Shown here: piece after piece, positions 36,803 to 46,410 of the stretch
Numbering within the stretch: position 1 is the stretch's first letter
Layout: the number at the start of each line of letters is the position of its first letter
Source of the DNA: Microbacterium tenebrionis
GTDB lineage: Bacteria; Actinomycetota; Actinomycetes; Actinomycetales; Microbacteriaceae
Direction: 5' to 3'
Assembly (NCBI RefSeq): GCF_903645325.1
Contig: NZ_CAHJXQ010000002.1
Span: forward strand, 62,001-126,000
DNA length: 64,000 nt
Position numbers and translations under genes: made by a program
Notes under the pieces: generated by a model
What the model saw: only the letters and a program-made list of their open reading frames with translations
Told to the model about the DNA's origin: nothing
Database searches by the model: none

Positions 36803-38275
36803 TCAGGCGACGCCGAACGCAGCCTCGATGGGCCCGCGGGCGAAGAACAGGACGAAGCCGGCGGCGACGATCCACAGCAGCGGGTGGACGGCCTTGGCCT
36901 TGCCCGCGACAGCCTGCACGAGCACCCAGCTCACGAAGCCCGCGCCGATGCCGTTGGCGATCGAGTAGGTGAACGGCATGACGGTGACGGTGAGGAACAC
37001 CGGCAGCAGCGCACCGAAGTCGGTCAGATCGATGTGCTTGATCTGCGCCATCATCATCGCGCCCACGATCACGAGGGCCGCCGCGGCGATCTCGGTCGGG
37101 ACGATCGAGGTCAGCGGCGTCAGGAACATCGCCAGGAGGAACATCACGCCGGTGACGACATTGGCCAGGCCCGTCCTCGCACCTTCGCCGATGCCCGCGC
37201 CCGACTCGATGAACACCGTGCTCGAGGATGACGACGTCGAACCTCCGGCGATGGCACCGATGCCCTCGACGATCAGCGCCGACTTGATGCGGGGGAAGTC
37301 GCCCTTCTCGTCGGCGAGCCCGGCTTCCTTGGCGAGCCCTGTCATGGTGCCCATGGCGTCGAAGAAGTTCGAGAAGACGAGGGTGAACACGATCATGATG
37401 AGCGCGACGACGCTGACCTTGCCGAAGTCGAACCCGAAGTCCACGGCGCCGACGAGGCTCAGATCGGGCAGGCTCACCGGCGTGCCGGTCAGCGCGGGGA
37501 CGGTCAGGCTCCAGCCGCCGGCGTTGAACGTGCCGTCATCGGCGAACTGCGGCCCGAAGTGCCAGATCGCCTCGGCGATCACGGCCAGCACGGTGCCGGT
37601 CACGAGACCGATGAGGAGGCCGCCCTTGACCTTGCGGGCGACGAGGATGCCGGTGACGATCAGCGTCACGACGAACAGCAGCGTCGGCACGGTCGCGACG
37701 GATCCGTCCAGGCCGAGGCCGACGGGCGGGGACGCGCTGCCGGTGGTCGTGACGAAGCCGGAGTTCACGAAGCCGATGAACGCGATGAACAGGCCGATGC
37801 CGACCGTGATCGCGATCTTCAGCTGGAAAGGAACGGCGTCGAAGATCATCTTCCGCAGGCCCGTCGCGGCCAGCAGCACGATCACGGCGCCGTTGATCAT
37901 CACGAGCGCCATCGCCTCGGCCCAGGTGACCTGGCCGACGACGGAGAAGGCGAGGAACGCGTTGATGCCCAGGCCCGCGGCGAAGGCGAACGGCAACCGG
38001 GTGATCAGGCCGAACAGGATCGTCATCACACCGGCTGTCAGCGCCGTCGCGGCTCCGACTGCGGGGAAGCTCAGGGTGTTGCCGTCGACGTCGGCAGCGC
38101 CGGTGAGGATGATCGGGTTGAGGATCACGATGTAGGCCATCGTGACGAAGGTGACGATGCCGCCACGGACTTCGGAGCCGATCGTCGAGCCGCGGCGGGT
38201 GATCTCGAAGAAGCGGTCGAGCGCGTTCTTCGGTTCGGCGGTCTGATCGGGAGCGGACGAGGGGGCAGTTGTCAT
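36803..38275 (-). CDS. NCS2 family purine permease (AzgA-like)
   Basis: 490 residues, about 12-14 transmembrane helices. Motifs of the hypoxanthine/adenine/guanine branch: GGIVTFVTMAYIVILNPIIL, GLGINAFLAF and, near the centre, IVFTLVFSNFFDAMGTMTGL. STSSSSSTVFIESGAGIGEGARTG contains the conserved substrate-binding region. It imports purine bases by proton symport, fitting the many purine genes in the window. The ATG has GAGGAGG 8 nt upstream. A 10-bp palindrome ACGATATCGT lies in the leader (38292-38301). Confidence 0.9.
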   Translation of the reverse strand: MTTAPSSAPDQTAEPKNALDRFFEITRRGSTIGSEVRGGIVTFVTMAYIVILNPIILTGAADVDGNTLSFPAVGAATALTAGVMTILFGLITRLPFAFAAGLGINAFLAFSVVGQVTWAEAMALVMINGAVIVLLAATGLRKMIFDAVPFQLKIAITVGIGLFIAFIGFVNSGFVTTTGSASPPVGLGLDGSVATVPTLLFVVTLIVTGILVARKVKGGLLIGLVTGTVLAVIAEAIWHFGPQFADDGTFNAGGWSLTVPALTGTPVSLPDLSLVGAVDFGFDFGKVSVVALIMIVFTLVFSNFFDAMGTMTGLAKEAGLADEKGDFPRIKSALIVEGIGAIAGGSTSSSSSTVFIESGAGIGEGARTGLANVVTGVMFLLAMFLTPLTSIVPTEIAAAALVIVGAMMMAQIKHIDLTDFGALLPVFLTVTVMPFTYSIANGIGAGFVSWVLVQAVAGKAKAVHPLLWIVAAGFVLFFARGPIEAAFGVA

Positions 38276-38349
38276 CGGGAACCTCCTCGGGAACGATATC
38301 GTGTCCGCGCCCTCGCGCGCGCCCGCGCGGGACCGTCAGGTTCTCGTCG

Positions 38350-38355
38350 TAGTCT
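38350..38355 (+). promoter_or_regulatory. -10 element of the DUF6350 gene
   Basis: TAGTCT ends 9 nt before the ATG at 38365. Confidence 0.45.
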
Positions 38356-38364
38356 CATTGAGAC

Positions 38365-39732
38365 ATGCAACGCCTCCTCGTCGCGATCCTCGCCGCGGTC
38401 GACGCTGCCATCGCGGCGGCCGTCGGCCTCGCCGTGCTGCTCGCACCTCTCACCCTGCTGTGGACGCTCGCGTTCGGCGCGACGGCCGACTGGGGAGGCC
38501 TGTGGCCGGCCGTGGGGACCCTCTGGCAGTTCGGCCACGGGGTTCCGATCGAGATCGCTCTGCCGGACGACGTGGTCTCGGCTGTCGGCATCGCGCCGGA
38601 TGCCGCGCGCTTCGCTCTCTCGGTCACACCGCTGGCGTTCCTCATCTTCACGATGCTGTTCGCCGGGCACTCCGGCATCCGCGCCGCGCGATCCGGCGCC
38701 TGGGGCCTGGGCGTCGCCTTCGGCACCCTCGCGTTCGCAGTGATCGCCGCCGCCGTCGCGCTGACGGCGCGCAGCGAGATCGCGAGCGTGCCGCTGTGGC
38801 CGGCGATTCTGCTGCCGACGGCGGCGTACGGGATCGGCGCGATCGCCGGGGCGGTGAGTCACGCGTGGTGCGAGGGGGACGGTGGTCTCATAGACCGCAT
38901 CCACGACCGTGTGGACGGCTGGGGCTCGTGGAGCGTCGTCCCCGGCGAGGTCGTGCGCGGCACGGCTGTCGTGGTCGTCGCGCTCGCGGGTGTCGCCGGA
39001 CTCGCCGTGGCGCTCATGGTCGCGCTGCGCGGCGGCGAGATGGTGGCGCTGTTCCAGGCTGCACGGGTGGATGCCACCGGTGCGACCGTCCTGACGCTCG
39101 GGCACCTCGCCTACCTGCCGACGCTGCTGGTGTGGGCGCTCGCGTGGATCGCCGGCCCCGGCTTCGCCGTCGGCTCCGGAACGGCGGTGTCGCCGGCCGG
39201 AACCGAGCTCGGCGTCGTCCCCGGCATCCCGATCCTCGGCCTCCTGCCTGAGAACAGCTCGATCTGGATGCTGATCGTCATCCTCCTCCCCGTCGGCGCG
39301 GGCGCGTTCGCCGGATGGGTGGTCCGGTCGCGGCTCGTCTGGCAGGGCTCTGCGACCGAGCCGGCTGTGCGCGCCGGGATCGCGGGCGGCATCGCCCTCG
39401 CGAGCGCCGGGGTCATCGCTCTGGCCGCGGTGCTGGCCTCCGGGTCGATCGGCCCCGGGCGCATGGCGCACCTCGGACCGCATCCCGGCTGGACCGCGCT
39501 CGCCGTCGGCGCCGAAGTCCTCGTGGGCGGGGCGATCATGCTGCTCGCCCCGCGGCACCGCGACGAGCTCGCCGAGGAGCGCACGGACCGCTGGGTCGCC
39601 GAGATGGGATCCTCGCCGACGGTGGACCCGGCCCCGCGCACCACGGCGGTCGAGGAGCTGTCTGAGGGCGACACCCAGCCCCTCGACGACCACGGCTTCT
39701 TCGGGCACGGGAGCACTCCGGCGCCCCGCTAG
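38365..39732 (+). CDS. DUF6350 family membrane protein
   Basis: 455 residues, about eight to ten hydrophobic segments (for example LLVAILAAVDAAIAAAVGLA, PLAFLIFTMLFAGHSGIRAA and VPLWPAILLPTAAYGIGAIA), with a cytoplasmic acidic tail of ~60 residues. Function unknown; in actinobacteria it is regularly placed directly upstream of purN and purH, as here (9 bp to purN), which suggests co-regulation rather than a known enzymatic role. No signal peptide beyond the first helix. Confidence 0.85.
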   Translation: MQRLLVAILAAVDAAIAAAVGLAVLLAPLTLLWTLAFGATADWGGLWPAVGTLWQFGHGVPIEIALPDDVVSAVGIAPDAARFALSVTPLAFLIFTMLFAGHSGIRAARSGAWGLGVAFGTLAFAVIAAAVALTARSEIASVPLWPAILLPTAAYGIGAIAGAVSHAWCEGDGGLIDRIHDRVDGWGSWSVVPGEVVRGTAVVVVALAGVAGLAVALMVALRGGEMVALFQAARVDATGATVLTLGHLAYLPTLLVWALAWIAGPGFAVGSGTAVSPAGTELGVVPGIPILGLLPENSSIWMLIVILLPVGAGAFAGWVVRSRLVWQGSATEPAVRAGIAGGIALASAGVIALAAVLASGSIGPGRMAHLGPHPGWTALAVGAEVLVGGAIMLLAPRHRDELAEERTDRWVAEMGSSPTVDPAPRTTAVEELSEGDTQPLDDHGFFGHGSTPAPR

Positions 39733-39735
39733 ACT
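39730..39735 (+). promoter_or_regulatory. Leaderless -10 element of purN
   Basis: TAGACT ends 6 nt before the GTG at 39742 and overlaps the DUF6350 stop codon. Confidence 0.55.
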
Positions 39736-39741
39736 GGCCGG

Positions 39742-40323
39742 GTGCTCACGGTCGCCGTCCTCATCTCCGGCACCGGCTCCAACCTCCGTGCCCTCCTCGA
39801 AGCCGCTCGTCACCCCGACTTCCCCGCGCGGATCGTCGCGGTCGGTGCCGATCGCGACGCCGAGGGGCTCGCGCACGCCGCGGATTTCAGCATCCCGAGC
39901 TTCACGGTACCGTACCGGTCGTTCGAGAGCCGCGACGCGTGGGGCGAGGCGCTCGGCGATCGCCTGGACGAGCACCGGCCCGACCTCGTCGTGCTCAGCG
40001 GACTGATGCGCCTGCTACCCGCCTCGCTCGTCGCCCGCTATGCGCCGCGCATCATCAACACGCACCCCGCGTACCTTCCGGAGTTCCCCGGTGCGCACGG
40101 TGTGCGCGACGCGCTCGCCGCCGGCGTCGCGCAGACCGGGGCGAGCGTCATCGTGGTCGACGACGGCGTCGATTCCGGTCCTATCCTCGCCCAGGAGCGC
40201 ATCCCCGTGCAGCAGGGAGACACCGAGGAGACCCTGCACGAGCGCATCAAGCCCGTCGAACGGCGCCTGCTCATCGACGTCGTGCGCCGGATCGCCACCG
40301 GCGACCTCGCGCTCACCCACTGA
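39742..40323 (+). CDS. purN: Phosphoribosylglycinamide formyltransferase
   Basis: 193 residues. Transfers a formyl group from 10-formyl-THF to GAR in de novo purine synthesis. The N-terminus [18 protein letters not shown] is the GAR-binding loop; [16 protein letters not shown] supplies the catalytic Asn and His; [16 protein letters not shown] carries the catalytic Asp. A GTG start with its own leaderless promoter. purH follows after 37 bp. Confidence 0.97.
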   Translation: MLTVAVLISGTGSNLRALLEAARHPDFPARIVAVGADRDAEGLAHAADFSIPSFTVPYRSFESRDAWGEALGDRLDEHRPDLVVLSGLMRLLPASLVARYAPRIINTHPAYLPEFPGAHGVRDALAAGVAQTGASVIVVDDGVDSGPILAQERIPVQQGDTEETLHERIKPVERRLLIDVVRRIATGDLALTH

Positions 40324-40360
40324 CCGAAACCCGTACGCCCCCGCACGAAGGAGATCATCC

Positions 40361-41971
40361 ATGGCCGGCCCGAGCCGCGACAAGTCCCTGTACCGCGACC
40401 GCGACATCGTCCCGATCAAGCGGGCGCTCGTCTCGGTCAGCGACAAGACCGATCTGCTCGTGCTCGCGGCGGCCCTCGCCGACGCCGGCGTCGAGATCGT
40501 CTCCACCGGTTCGACGGCCGCGACCATCCGCGAGGCCGGATACGACGTCACCGACGTGGCCGCGGTGACCGGTGTCGCCGAGATGCTCGACGGGCGCGTG
40601 AAGACCCTGCACCCCAGCATCCACGGCGGCCTGCTCGCCGACCTGCGCCTCGAGGACCACGAGCGCCAGCTCGCCGAACTCGGCATCTCGCCGTTCGAGC
40701 TCGTGGTCGTGAACCTCTACCCGTTCGTCGAGACCGTGCAGTCCGGCGCGACCGGCGACGAAGTCGTGGAGCAGATCGACATCGGCGGCCCTGCCATGGT
40801 GCGCGCCTCGGCGAAGAACCACGCGAACGTCGCGATCGTCGTCTCGCCCGAGTCGTACCCGGCCATCATCGAGTCGATCCAGTCCGGCGGAACGACGCTC
40901 ACGCAGCGCCGCGAGCTCGCGGCCCGCGCCTTCGCGCACACCTCCTCGTACGACACGGCGGTCGCCGCATGGTTCGCGGAGGGCACCCTCAACGAGGGCG
41001 GCGAGGAGCTGCCCGAGCACCTGACGATCAAGGCCGAGCGCCTGGCGACGCTCCGCTACGGCGAGAACTCCCACCAGCGCGGGGCGATCTACACCCGCGT
41101 CGGCGGCCACGGCATCGCCCAGGCCGTGCAGCTGCAGGGCAAGGAGATGTCGTACAACAACTACGTCGACGCGGATGCCGCCCTGCGCGCCGCCTTCGAC
41201 ATGATCCTGCCCGCCGTCGCGATCGTGAAGCACGCCAACCCGTGCGGCATCGCGACCACGGCGCCCAACGCCCTCGACCCGATCGCCAGCGCGCACCTGC
41301 GCGCACACGAGTGCGACCCGGTGTCCGCCTACGGCGGCGTCATCGCCACCAACGGCACGGTGACTCTGAAGATGGCCGAGAACCTCAAGGACATCTTCAC
41401 CGAGGTCATCGTCGCGCCGTCCTTCGAACCGGCGGCCCTCGAGGTCTTCAAGGCGAAGAAGAACCTGCGGCTGCTGCAGCTGCCCGACGACTGGCAGCAG
41501 GAGCGCATGGACGTGCGCCTGGTCTCCGGTGGCCTGCTGCTGCAGGACGCCGATCGCTTCCCCGACGACATCCAGTCGGTCGCCAAGGACTGGCAGCTCG
41601 TCACGGGCGAGCAGCCGGACGAGGCCGAGATGGAGAACATGATCTTCGCGTGGAAGGCGTGCCGCGCCGTGAAGTCCAACGCGATCGTGCTCGCCAAGGG
41701 CAACGCCACGGTCGGCATCGGCATGGGGCAGGTCAACCGTGTCGACTCCTGCCGCCTCGCGGTGGAGCGGGCGGGGGACCGTGCCGCGGGGTCGGTCGCG
41801 GCATCCGATGCCTTCTTCCCGTTCGCCGACGGCCCGCAGGTGCTGCTGGACGCCGGCATCTCGACGATCATCCAGCCCGGCGGCTCGGTGCGCGACGACG
41901 AGGTCATCGCGGCTGCGAAGGCTGCCGGTGTGACGATGTTCTTCACCGGGGAGCGTCACTTCTTCCACTGA
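40361..41971 (+). CDS. purH: Bifunctional AICAR formyltransferase / IMP cyclohydrolase
   Basis: 536 residues, normal length. The N-terminal MGS-like IMP cyclohydrolase domain: [40 protein letters not shown]. The C-terminal AICAR transformylase domain: [31 protein letters not shown] with the catalytic Lys-His, and [18 protein letters not shown]. Makes FAICAR and IMP; AICAR (ZMP) is also the precursor of ZTP, sensed by the riboswitch upstream of glyA in this window. AAGGAG 7 nt upstream of the ATG. Confidence 0.98.
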   Translation: MAGPSRDKSLYRDRDIVPIKRALVSVSDKTDLLVLAAALADAGVEIVSTGSTAATIREAGYDVTDVAAVTGVAEMLDGRVKTLHPSIHGGLLADLRLEDHERQLAELGISPFELVVVNLYPFVETVQSGATGDEVVEQIDIGGPAMVRASAKNHANVAIVVSPESYPAIIESIQSGGTTLTQRRELAARAFAHTSSYDTAVAAWFAEGTLNEGGEELPEHLTIKAERLATLRYGENSHQRGAIYTRVGGHGIAQAVQLQGKEMSYNNYVDADAALRAAFDMILPAVAIVKHANPCGIATTAPNALDPIASAHLRAHECDPVSAYGGVIATNGTVTLKMAENLKDIFTEVIVAPSFEPAALEVFKAKKNLRLLQLPDDWQQERMDVRLVSGGLLLQDADRFPDDIQSVAKDWQLVTGEQPDEAEMENMIFAWKACRAVKSNAIVLAKGNATVGIGMGQVNRVDSCRLAVERAGDRAAGSVAASDAFFPFADGPQVLLDAGISTIIQPGGSVRDDEVIAAAKAAGVTMFFTGERHFFH

Positions 41972-41990
41972 TCCCCGTCTGGCTCCCGCC

Positions 41991-42022
41991 CCCGACAGAC
42001 CCGTCTTACCCCGACAGACCCC
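41991..42022. repeat. Short direct repeat downstream of purH
   Basis: CCCCGACAGACCC occurs at 41991-42003 and 42010-42022, followed by a third GAGACCCCGTC at 42035-42045. Just before the terminator. Confidence 0.5.
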
Positions 42023-42038
42023 GTCCTGTCTACGAGAC

Positions 42039-42068
42039 CCCGTCGTATCCACGTCGATACGGCGGGGG
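42039..42068 (+). terminator. Terminator of purH
   Basis: A 12-bp stem CCCCGTCGTATC/GATACGGCGGGG (one G-U pair), 6-nt loop, ~65 bp past the stop. Confidence 0.65.
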
Positions 42069-42161
42069 CTCCTCGCTGGGGAGAGGTCTGTGCGGGGATG
42101 GCGCAACTGCCGTGTCCGATTTCCGCGCGCCTGCGGGTTTCGGACGTGTCAGAGTGGAGGC

Positions 42162-43715
42162 ATGAGCTTCCCGATCATGTCGTTCGACGAGCGGTACCGC
42201 GCGATCGACGCGCGCGACACCCGCTTCGACGGGCAGTTCGTGACGGCCGTGCACTCCACGGGGATCTACTGCCGACCCTCGTGCCCCGCCCGCACGCCCA
42301 AGCGCGAGAACGTCAGCTTCTATCCGACGAGCGCTGCGGCGCACGAGGCGGGATTCCGCGCGTGCAAGCGGTGCCTGCCCGAGGCGGCACCCGGGTCTCC
42401 TGCCTGGGACGTACGGGGGGATGCCGCCGCACGCGCCATGCGGCTCATCGCCGACGGCGTGGTCGAGCGGGAGGGCGTATCCGGCCTCGCCGCACGCCTC
42501 GGGTACTCCAGCCGTCACCTCACCCGGCTGCTGACCGCCGAGCTCGGCGCCGGCCCTCTGGCGCTCGCCCGTGCGCACCGCGCCCACAACGCGCGGATGC
42601 TGCTCGTGGGCACCGACCTGCCGATCGCGGACATCGCGTTCTCGGCGGGCTTCGCGAGCATCCGCCAGGCGGGCGACACGATCCGCGAGGTGTTCGGCTT
42701 GACACCCACCGAGTTGCGGGCCAAGCGGCGCCAGCCTCTCGGCGCAGGCGCCGCCGCCGCGCTGGTCCCGGGCGAGATCGATCTGCTGCTTCCGCATCGC
42801 GAGCCGATGGACGCCGCCGGCATCTTCGCGTGGATGGCCGCCCGCGCGGTTCCGGGCGTCGAGGTCGCCACCGCTGACTCCTTCTCCCGCCACCTGCGGA
42901 TGCCCGGCGGGCCGGCGTGGTTCGAGGTCCGCCAGGATGCCACCGGCACGCTCCGCCTCCGCGCCCGCGTGACCCATCTCGGCGATCTCGCACCTCTCGT
43001 GGCCACGGCGCGCCGCATCTTCGACTTGGACGCCGACCCCGTCGCGGTCGACGCCGCCCTCTCGGAGCATCCGCTTCTCGCGCCCCTCGTCGGCAGGATC
43101 CCCGGCATCCGCGTCCCCGGCGCCGCAGACCCGCACGAGATGCTCATCCGCGCCATGATCGGCCAGCAGATCACGGTCGCGGCCGCCCGCACCGCTCTGA
43201 CCGCGCTCACCGTCGCGCTGGGTGAGGAGGCTCCGGACGGCGGCCTGCTGTTCCCGACGATGACGGCCATCGCCGAACGCGGCGCCGAGGTGTTGCGCGG
43301 ACCCGCCGCACGGATCAGAGCCGTCACCGGGGCTGCGGCCGCGCTCGCCGACGGCACGCTGGCGCTCACGGTCGGCGACGACAGCGGGGCCCAGCGCGCG
43401 GCTCTGCTGGCGATGCCGGGAATCGGGCCGTGGACGGCCGACTACGTGCGGATGCGGGTTCTCGGCGACCCCGACATCATCCTTCCCGGCGACGTCGCGA
43501 TCCGGTCGGGGGCCGCGGCCGCCGGCATCCCGGCGGAACCCGCCGCGCTCACCGCATGGGCCGAGCGCACGGCGCCGTGGCGCAGCTACCTGAGCGCCCA
43601 CCTCTGGGCGGCCATGCCACCCCGCACGACGAAACGAAGCACGACGAAACGAAGCACGGCGAAACGAAGCATGACGAAACGCACCACGAAGACCGCACAC
43701 AAGGAGCTCTCATGA
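42162..43715 (+). CDS. Ada-AlkA fusion: methyl-phosphotriester sensor, AraC-type HTH and DNA-3-methyladenine glycosylase
   Basis: 517 residues. N-terminal Ada zinc/methyl-acceptor domain ([20 protein letters not shown]; second pair in [11 protein letters not shown]). AraC-type helix-turn-helix (~85-180: [20 protein letters not shown] and [20 protein letters not shown]). AlkA N-terminal domain (~205-310), then HhH-GPD glycosylase with [17 protein letters not shown] and catalytic Asp in [10 protein letters not shown]. It could sense methylated phosphates, activate its operon and excise alkylated bases. The last ~27 residues are a Lys/Arg/Thr-rich tandem repeat. CAGAGT ends 6 nt before the ATG, matching the local leaderless pattern. 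Overlaps ogt by 4 nt. Confidence 0.93.
   Translation: MSFPIMSFDERYRAIDARDTRFDGQFVTAVHSTGIYCRPSCPARTPKRENVSFYPTSAAAHEAGFRACKRCLPEAAPGSPAWDVRGDAAARAMRLIADGVVEREGVSGLAARLGYSSRHLTRLLTAELGAGPLALARAHRAHNARMLLVGTDLPIADIAFSAGFASIRQAGDTIREVFGLTPTELRAKRRQPLGAGAAAALVPGEIDLLLPHREPMDAAGIFAWMAARAVPGVEVATADSFSRHLRMPGGPAWFEVRQDATGTLRLRARVTHLGDLAPLVATARRIFDLDADPVAVDAALSEHPLLAPLVGRIPGIRVPGAADPHEMLIRAMIGQQITVAAARTALTALTVALGEEAPDGGLLFPTMTAIAERGAEVLRGPAARIRAVTGAAAALADGTLALTVGDDSGAQRAALLAMPGIGPWTADYVRMRVLGDPDIILPGDVAIRSGAAAAGIPAEPAALTAWAERTAPWRSYLSAHLWAAMPPRTTKRSTTKRSTAKRSMTKRTTKTAHKELS
43625..43684 (+). repeat. Tandem 15-bp repeat encoding the basic tail of Ada-AlkA
   Basis: Four units of CACGACGAAACGAAG: units 1 and 2 are identical, unit 3 has one change, unit 4 has three. 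Encodes TKRST-type pentapeptides. Confidence 0.85.
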
Positions 43716-44230
43716 CCGCTCTCATCCAGACCATCGACACCGTTGACGGCCCGTTCACGATCCTCGCCGACGTCTCGCCCGACACCGGCGAACAGCGCGT
43801 GCTCTCCTCGGGCTGGACGGCCGACCGCGACGAGATCGTCGCCCGCCTGGCCGAGAAGAACCGCCCGGCCGAGATCCGTGACGGCGAGGCGGATGCCGCC
43901 GTCGCCGTCCGCGCGTACTACGACGGCGACATCGCCGCGATCGACACCGTCGCCGTGCACCAGTTCGGCACCGGCATGCAGCGCACCGGCTGGGCTGCGC
44001 TGCGACGGATCGCGCCGGGGGAGCCTCTGACCTACACGGAGTTCGCCGTGGAACTCGGCAATCCGGGCGCGGTGCGGGCCGCGGCATCCGTCTGCGCCCG
44101 CAACGCACCGGCCCTGTTCGTCCCCTGCCACCGGGTGCTGCGCGGCGACGGCTCCATGGGCGGATTCGCCTGGGGCGTCGATGTGAAGGAGTCGCTGCTC
44201 GCGCGCGAGCGCGCGCTCGCCTCGGCCTGA
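43712..44230 (+). CDS. ogt: Methylated-DNA-protein-cysteine methyltransferase
   Basis: 172 residues. Directly reverses O6-methylguanine by transfer to its own Cys. The active site is in [20 protein letters not shown] (Cys ~139); the DNA-binding helix region is [20 protein letters not shown]. The ATG overlaps the Ada-AlkA stop (ATGA), and AAGGAG lies 8 nt upstream, so the two form an alkylation-repair operon in which the three functions of E. coli Ada/AlkA are redistributed. Confidence 0.94.
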   Translation: MTALIQTIDTVDGPFTILADVSPDTGEQRVLSSGWTADRDEIVARLAEKNRPAEIRDGEADAAVAVRAYYDGDIAAIDTVAVHQFGTGMQRTGWAALRRIAPGEPLTYTEFAVELGNPGAVRAAASVCARNAPALFVPCHRVLRGDGSMGGFAWGVDVKESLLARERALASA

Positions 44231-44280
44231 GCGGAGACGTTCGATTTCGAGCGGGGTGCGAACAAATCCGGGAACAACGC

Positions 44281-44310
44281 TTGCCTCCAGCCGGTTCACA
44301 GGAATAGGCT
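44281..44310 (+). promoter_or_regulatory. Sigma70-like promoter of the ABC exporter operon
   Basis: TTGCCT (44281-44286), 18-nt spacer, TAGGCT (44305-44310). Predicted start near 44317, giving a ~213-nt leader before the first exporter gene, much longer than usual in this window. Confidence 0.6.
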
Positions 44311-44361
44311 GGAGGGCTGTCGCGCCGACCGGTGCGGAGCTTCGAGCCTGAGGGAGACATC

Positions 44362-44442
44362 ATGATTTCGATCGCTGTCGCGCAAATCGCCACTCCCGGC
44401 TCGATCACTCGTGGTCGCACGATGCGGCTTCCGCGCGGCTGA
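44362..44442 (+). CDS. Putative leader peptide (upstream ORF) of the ABC exporter operon
   Basis: A 26-codon frame with a good ribosome-binding site (AGGGAG, 5 nt upstream of the ATG). It begins MISIAVAQIATPGS and ends RTMRLPRG. It uses codons that are uncommon in the neighbouring genes (ATT, ACT, CGT, CTT). The TGA stop lies exactly at the centre of a 16-bp palindrome GCGGCTGATCAGCCGC (44435-44450), and an outer stem GATGCGG/CCGCATC (44421-44427 with 44458-44464) can enclose it. This geometry fits a regulatory uORF whose translation changes leader structure. No known leader-peptide family was identified with certainty; expression is not proven. Confidence 0.55.
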   Translation: MISIAVAQIATPGSITRGRTMRLPRG

Positions 44443-44525
44443 TCAGCCGCCCGCTCACCGCATCCAGGGCACAGCGCTCCCGCCGCCCGTCACACGCTCC
44501 CGTTCCGTTCCGCACCTCGTCTGAG
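44421..44525 (+). promoter_or_regulatory. Leader hairpins and C-rich tract (candidate attenuator)
   Basis: Nested hairpins (44421-44464) cover the uORF stop codon. The next ~60 nt (44464-44525) are rich in C and poor in G with little pairing potential, as expected of a Rho-loading site. The exporter ATG at 44530 has only a weak GAGAG upstream. Function inferred from arrangement. Confidence 0.45.
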
Positions 44526-44529
44526 AGTC

Positions 44530-46410
44530 ATGTCTTCCTCGTCGTCATCGTCTGCACGTTCGTCCTCGCTGTCCACACCCCGAGCGCTCTGGCGCCTCGC
44601 ACCGTTCGTCAAGCCCGTCGTCTGGCGATTCGTCGGAGGCGCTGCGAGTGCTCTCGCCGCCGCCGTCATCGCCCTGATGGTCCCCATCGTCCTCGAGCAG
44701 ATCGTCCGCGGTCTCGACACGTCCGCGAGCATCGCGATCATCGTGGGCGGTGCCGCCATCGTGCTCGCGCTCGGCATCGGCGAGGCGGCCATGGTGTGGC
44801 TGCGGCGCTGGTTCATCCTCAAGCCCTCGACCGAGGTCGAGTACCGGATGCGCACGCAGCTGTACGCGCGTCTGCAGACGCTGCCGGTCGCGTTCCACGA
44901 CCGCTGGCAGTCCGGGCAGCTGCTGAGCCGCATGATGCAGGACATCGGCCTCATCCGCCGGTGGCTGGCCTTCGGGCTCATCCTGCTCGTCGTCAACGTC
45001 TTGACGATCATCATCGGCTCGGTGCTGCTGTTCCGCTGGCACTGGCTGCTCGGCACGATCTTCATCGTCACCGCCATCCCGCTGTGGATCCAGGGCTACC
45101 TGTTCGAGAAGCGCTACGGCATCCTCGCCCGGCAGAGCCAGGATCAGGCGGGCGACCTCGCGACCAGCGTCGAGGAGAGCGTGCACGGCATCCGCGTGCT
45201 CAAGGCCTTCGGCCGCGGCAAGCACGCGCTGATCCGCTTCAGCAAGCAGGCCGAGTCGTTGCGCTCGACGGAGCTGAGCAAGGCGCGCGCGATCGGGTCG
45301 ATCTGGTTCTGGCTCGATCTCATGCCGCAGATCGCGTTCGGTCTGAGCCTGCTCTCGGGCATCTGGCTCATCGCGCAGGGCGCGATCGAGCTGCCGGAGC
45401 TGTTCGCCTTCTTCGCGATGGCGACGGTGCTGCGCTGGCCGATCGAGTCGATCGGGTTCCTGTTCTCGTTCATGCTGGATGCCCGCACCGCGACCGACCG
45501 CGTGTTCGAAATCTTCTCCGAGACGAACACGATCACCGACCCGGAGCGCCCGGTCACGATCGCGGAGCCGCGCGGCGAGCTCGCCTTCGAGGGGGCGCAC
45601 TTCCGGTATCAGGATGCCGGTGCCGCCGAGCGCGACCTGCTCGACGGCATCGATCTCGTGCTGCGCCCCGGTGAGACCATGGCACTGGTCGGGCTCACCG
45701 GCAGCGGCAAGACGACGCTCACCACCCTGCCCACGCGCCTCTACGACGTCACCGGTGGACGTGTGACGCTCGACGGCGTCGATGTGCGAGACCTCTCGCT
45801 CGTCGAGCTGCGCCGGCACATCGCGATGGCGTTCGAGGACGCGACGCTCTTCTCGGCATCCGTCCGGGAGAACGTGCTCCTCGGGCGTGCGGAGCTCGAC
45901 ATCCACAGCGAGGAGGGCGAGCGCGTCCTGCGCGAGGCGCTCGACGTCGCCCAGGCCGGGTTCGTCGACCAGCTGCCCGAGGGCGTGGACACCGTGATCG
46001 GGGAAGAGGGGTTGAGCCTGTCCGGTGGGCAGCGCCAGCGCCTCGCCCTCGCCCGCGCGGTCGCCGCGCAGCCGAAGGTGCTCGTGCTCGACGACCCGCT
46101 CTCGGCCCTCGACGTCGACACCGAGGCCCTGGTCGAAGAGGCCCTGCGGCACGTGCTCGCCGACACCACGGCGATGATCGTGGCGCACCGCCCGTCGACC
46201 GTGGCACTCGCCGACCGGGTCGCGCTGCTCGAGAGCGGACGGATCACCGCGGTCGGCACCCACTCCGAGCTGCTGCGGACGAGCACCCACTACCGGCACG
46301 TCATCTCCAGCCTCGAGGCGGAGGAGGCGGCCCGCACCGGGGCGATCCCGGTCATCACCGACCAGGATCTCGAGGATACGCACACCGAGGAAGAGGAGGT
46401 GCAGGCATGA
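44530..46410 (+). CDS. ABC exporter half-transporter, subunit A (degenerate catalytic site)
   Basis: 626 residues. A Ser-rich N-terminus ([13 protein letters not shown]), six transmembrane helices (~residues 30-310), then an ATPase domain: Walker [14 protein letters not shown], signature [14 protein letters not shown], Walker [14 protein letters not shown]-loop [11 protein letters not shown]. The residue after Walker B is Asp instead of catalytic Glu, the mark of the degenerate partner in heterodimeric exporters (TM287/288 type). Its stop overlaps the start of subunit B. Probable multidrug, lipid or peptide exporter. Translation of the long leader peptide upstream may control it. Confidence 0.93.
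   Translation: MSSSSSSSARSSSLSTPRALWRLAPFVKPVVWRFVGGAASALAAAVIALMVPIVLEQIVRGLDTSASIAIIVGGAAIVLALGIGEAAMVWLRRWFILKPSTEVEYRMRTQLYARLQTLPVAFHDRWQSGQLLSRMMQDIGLIRRWLAFGLILLVVNVLTIIIGSVLLFRWHWLLGTIFIVTAIPLWIQGYLFEKRYGILARQSQDQAGDLATSVEESVHGIRVLKAFGRGKHALIRFSKQAESLRSTELSKARAIGSIWFWLDLMPQIAFGLSLLSGIWLIAQGAIELPELFAFFAMATVLRWPIESIGFLFSFMLDARTATDRVFEIFSETNTITDPERPVTIAEPRGELAFEGAHFRYQDAGAAERDLLDGIDLVLRPGETMALVGLTGSGKTTLTTLPTRLYDVTGGRVTLDGVDVRDLSLVELRRHIAMAFEDATLFSASVRENVLLGRAELDIHSEEGERVLREALDVAQAGFVDQLPEGVDTVIGEEGLSLSGGQRQRLALARAVAAQPKVLVLDDPLSALDVDTEALVEEALRHVLADTTAMIVAHRPSTVALADRVALLESGRITAVGTHSELLRTSTHYRHVISSLEAEEAARTGAIPVITDQDLEDTHTEEEEVQA

Noticed and set aside
44287..44304. WhiB7-type promoter in front of the exporter leader
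   Set aside because: The AT-rich box expected just upstream of the -35 is not clearly present.
44435..44450. GCGGCTGATCAGCCGC as a simple repressor operator
   Set aside because: It lies ~120 nt downstream of the promoter and is centred on the leader-peptide stop codon, so an RNA role is more likely.
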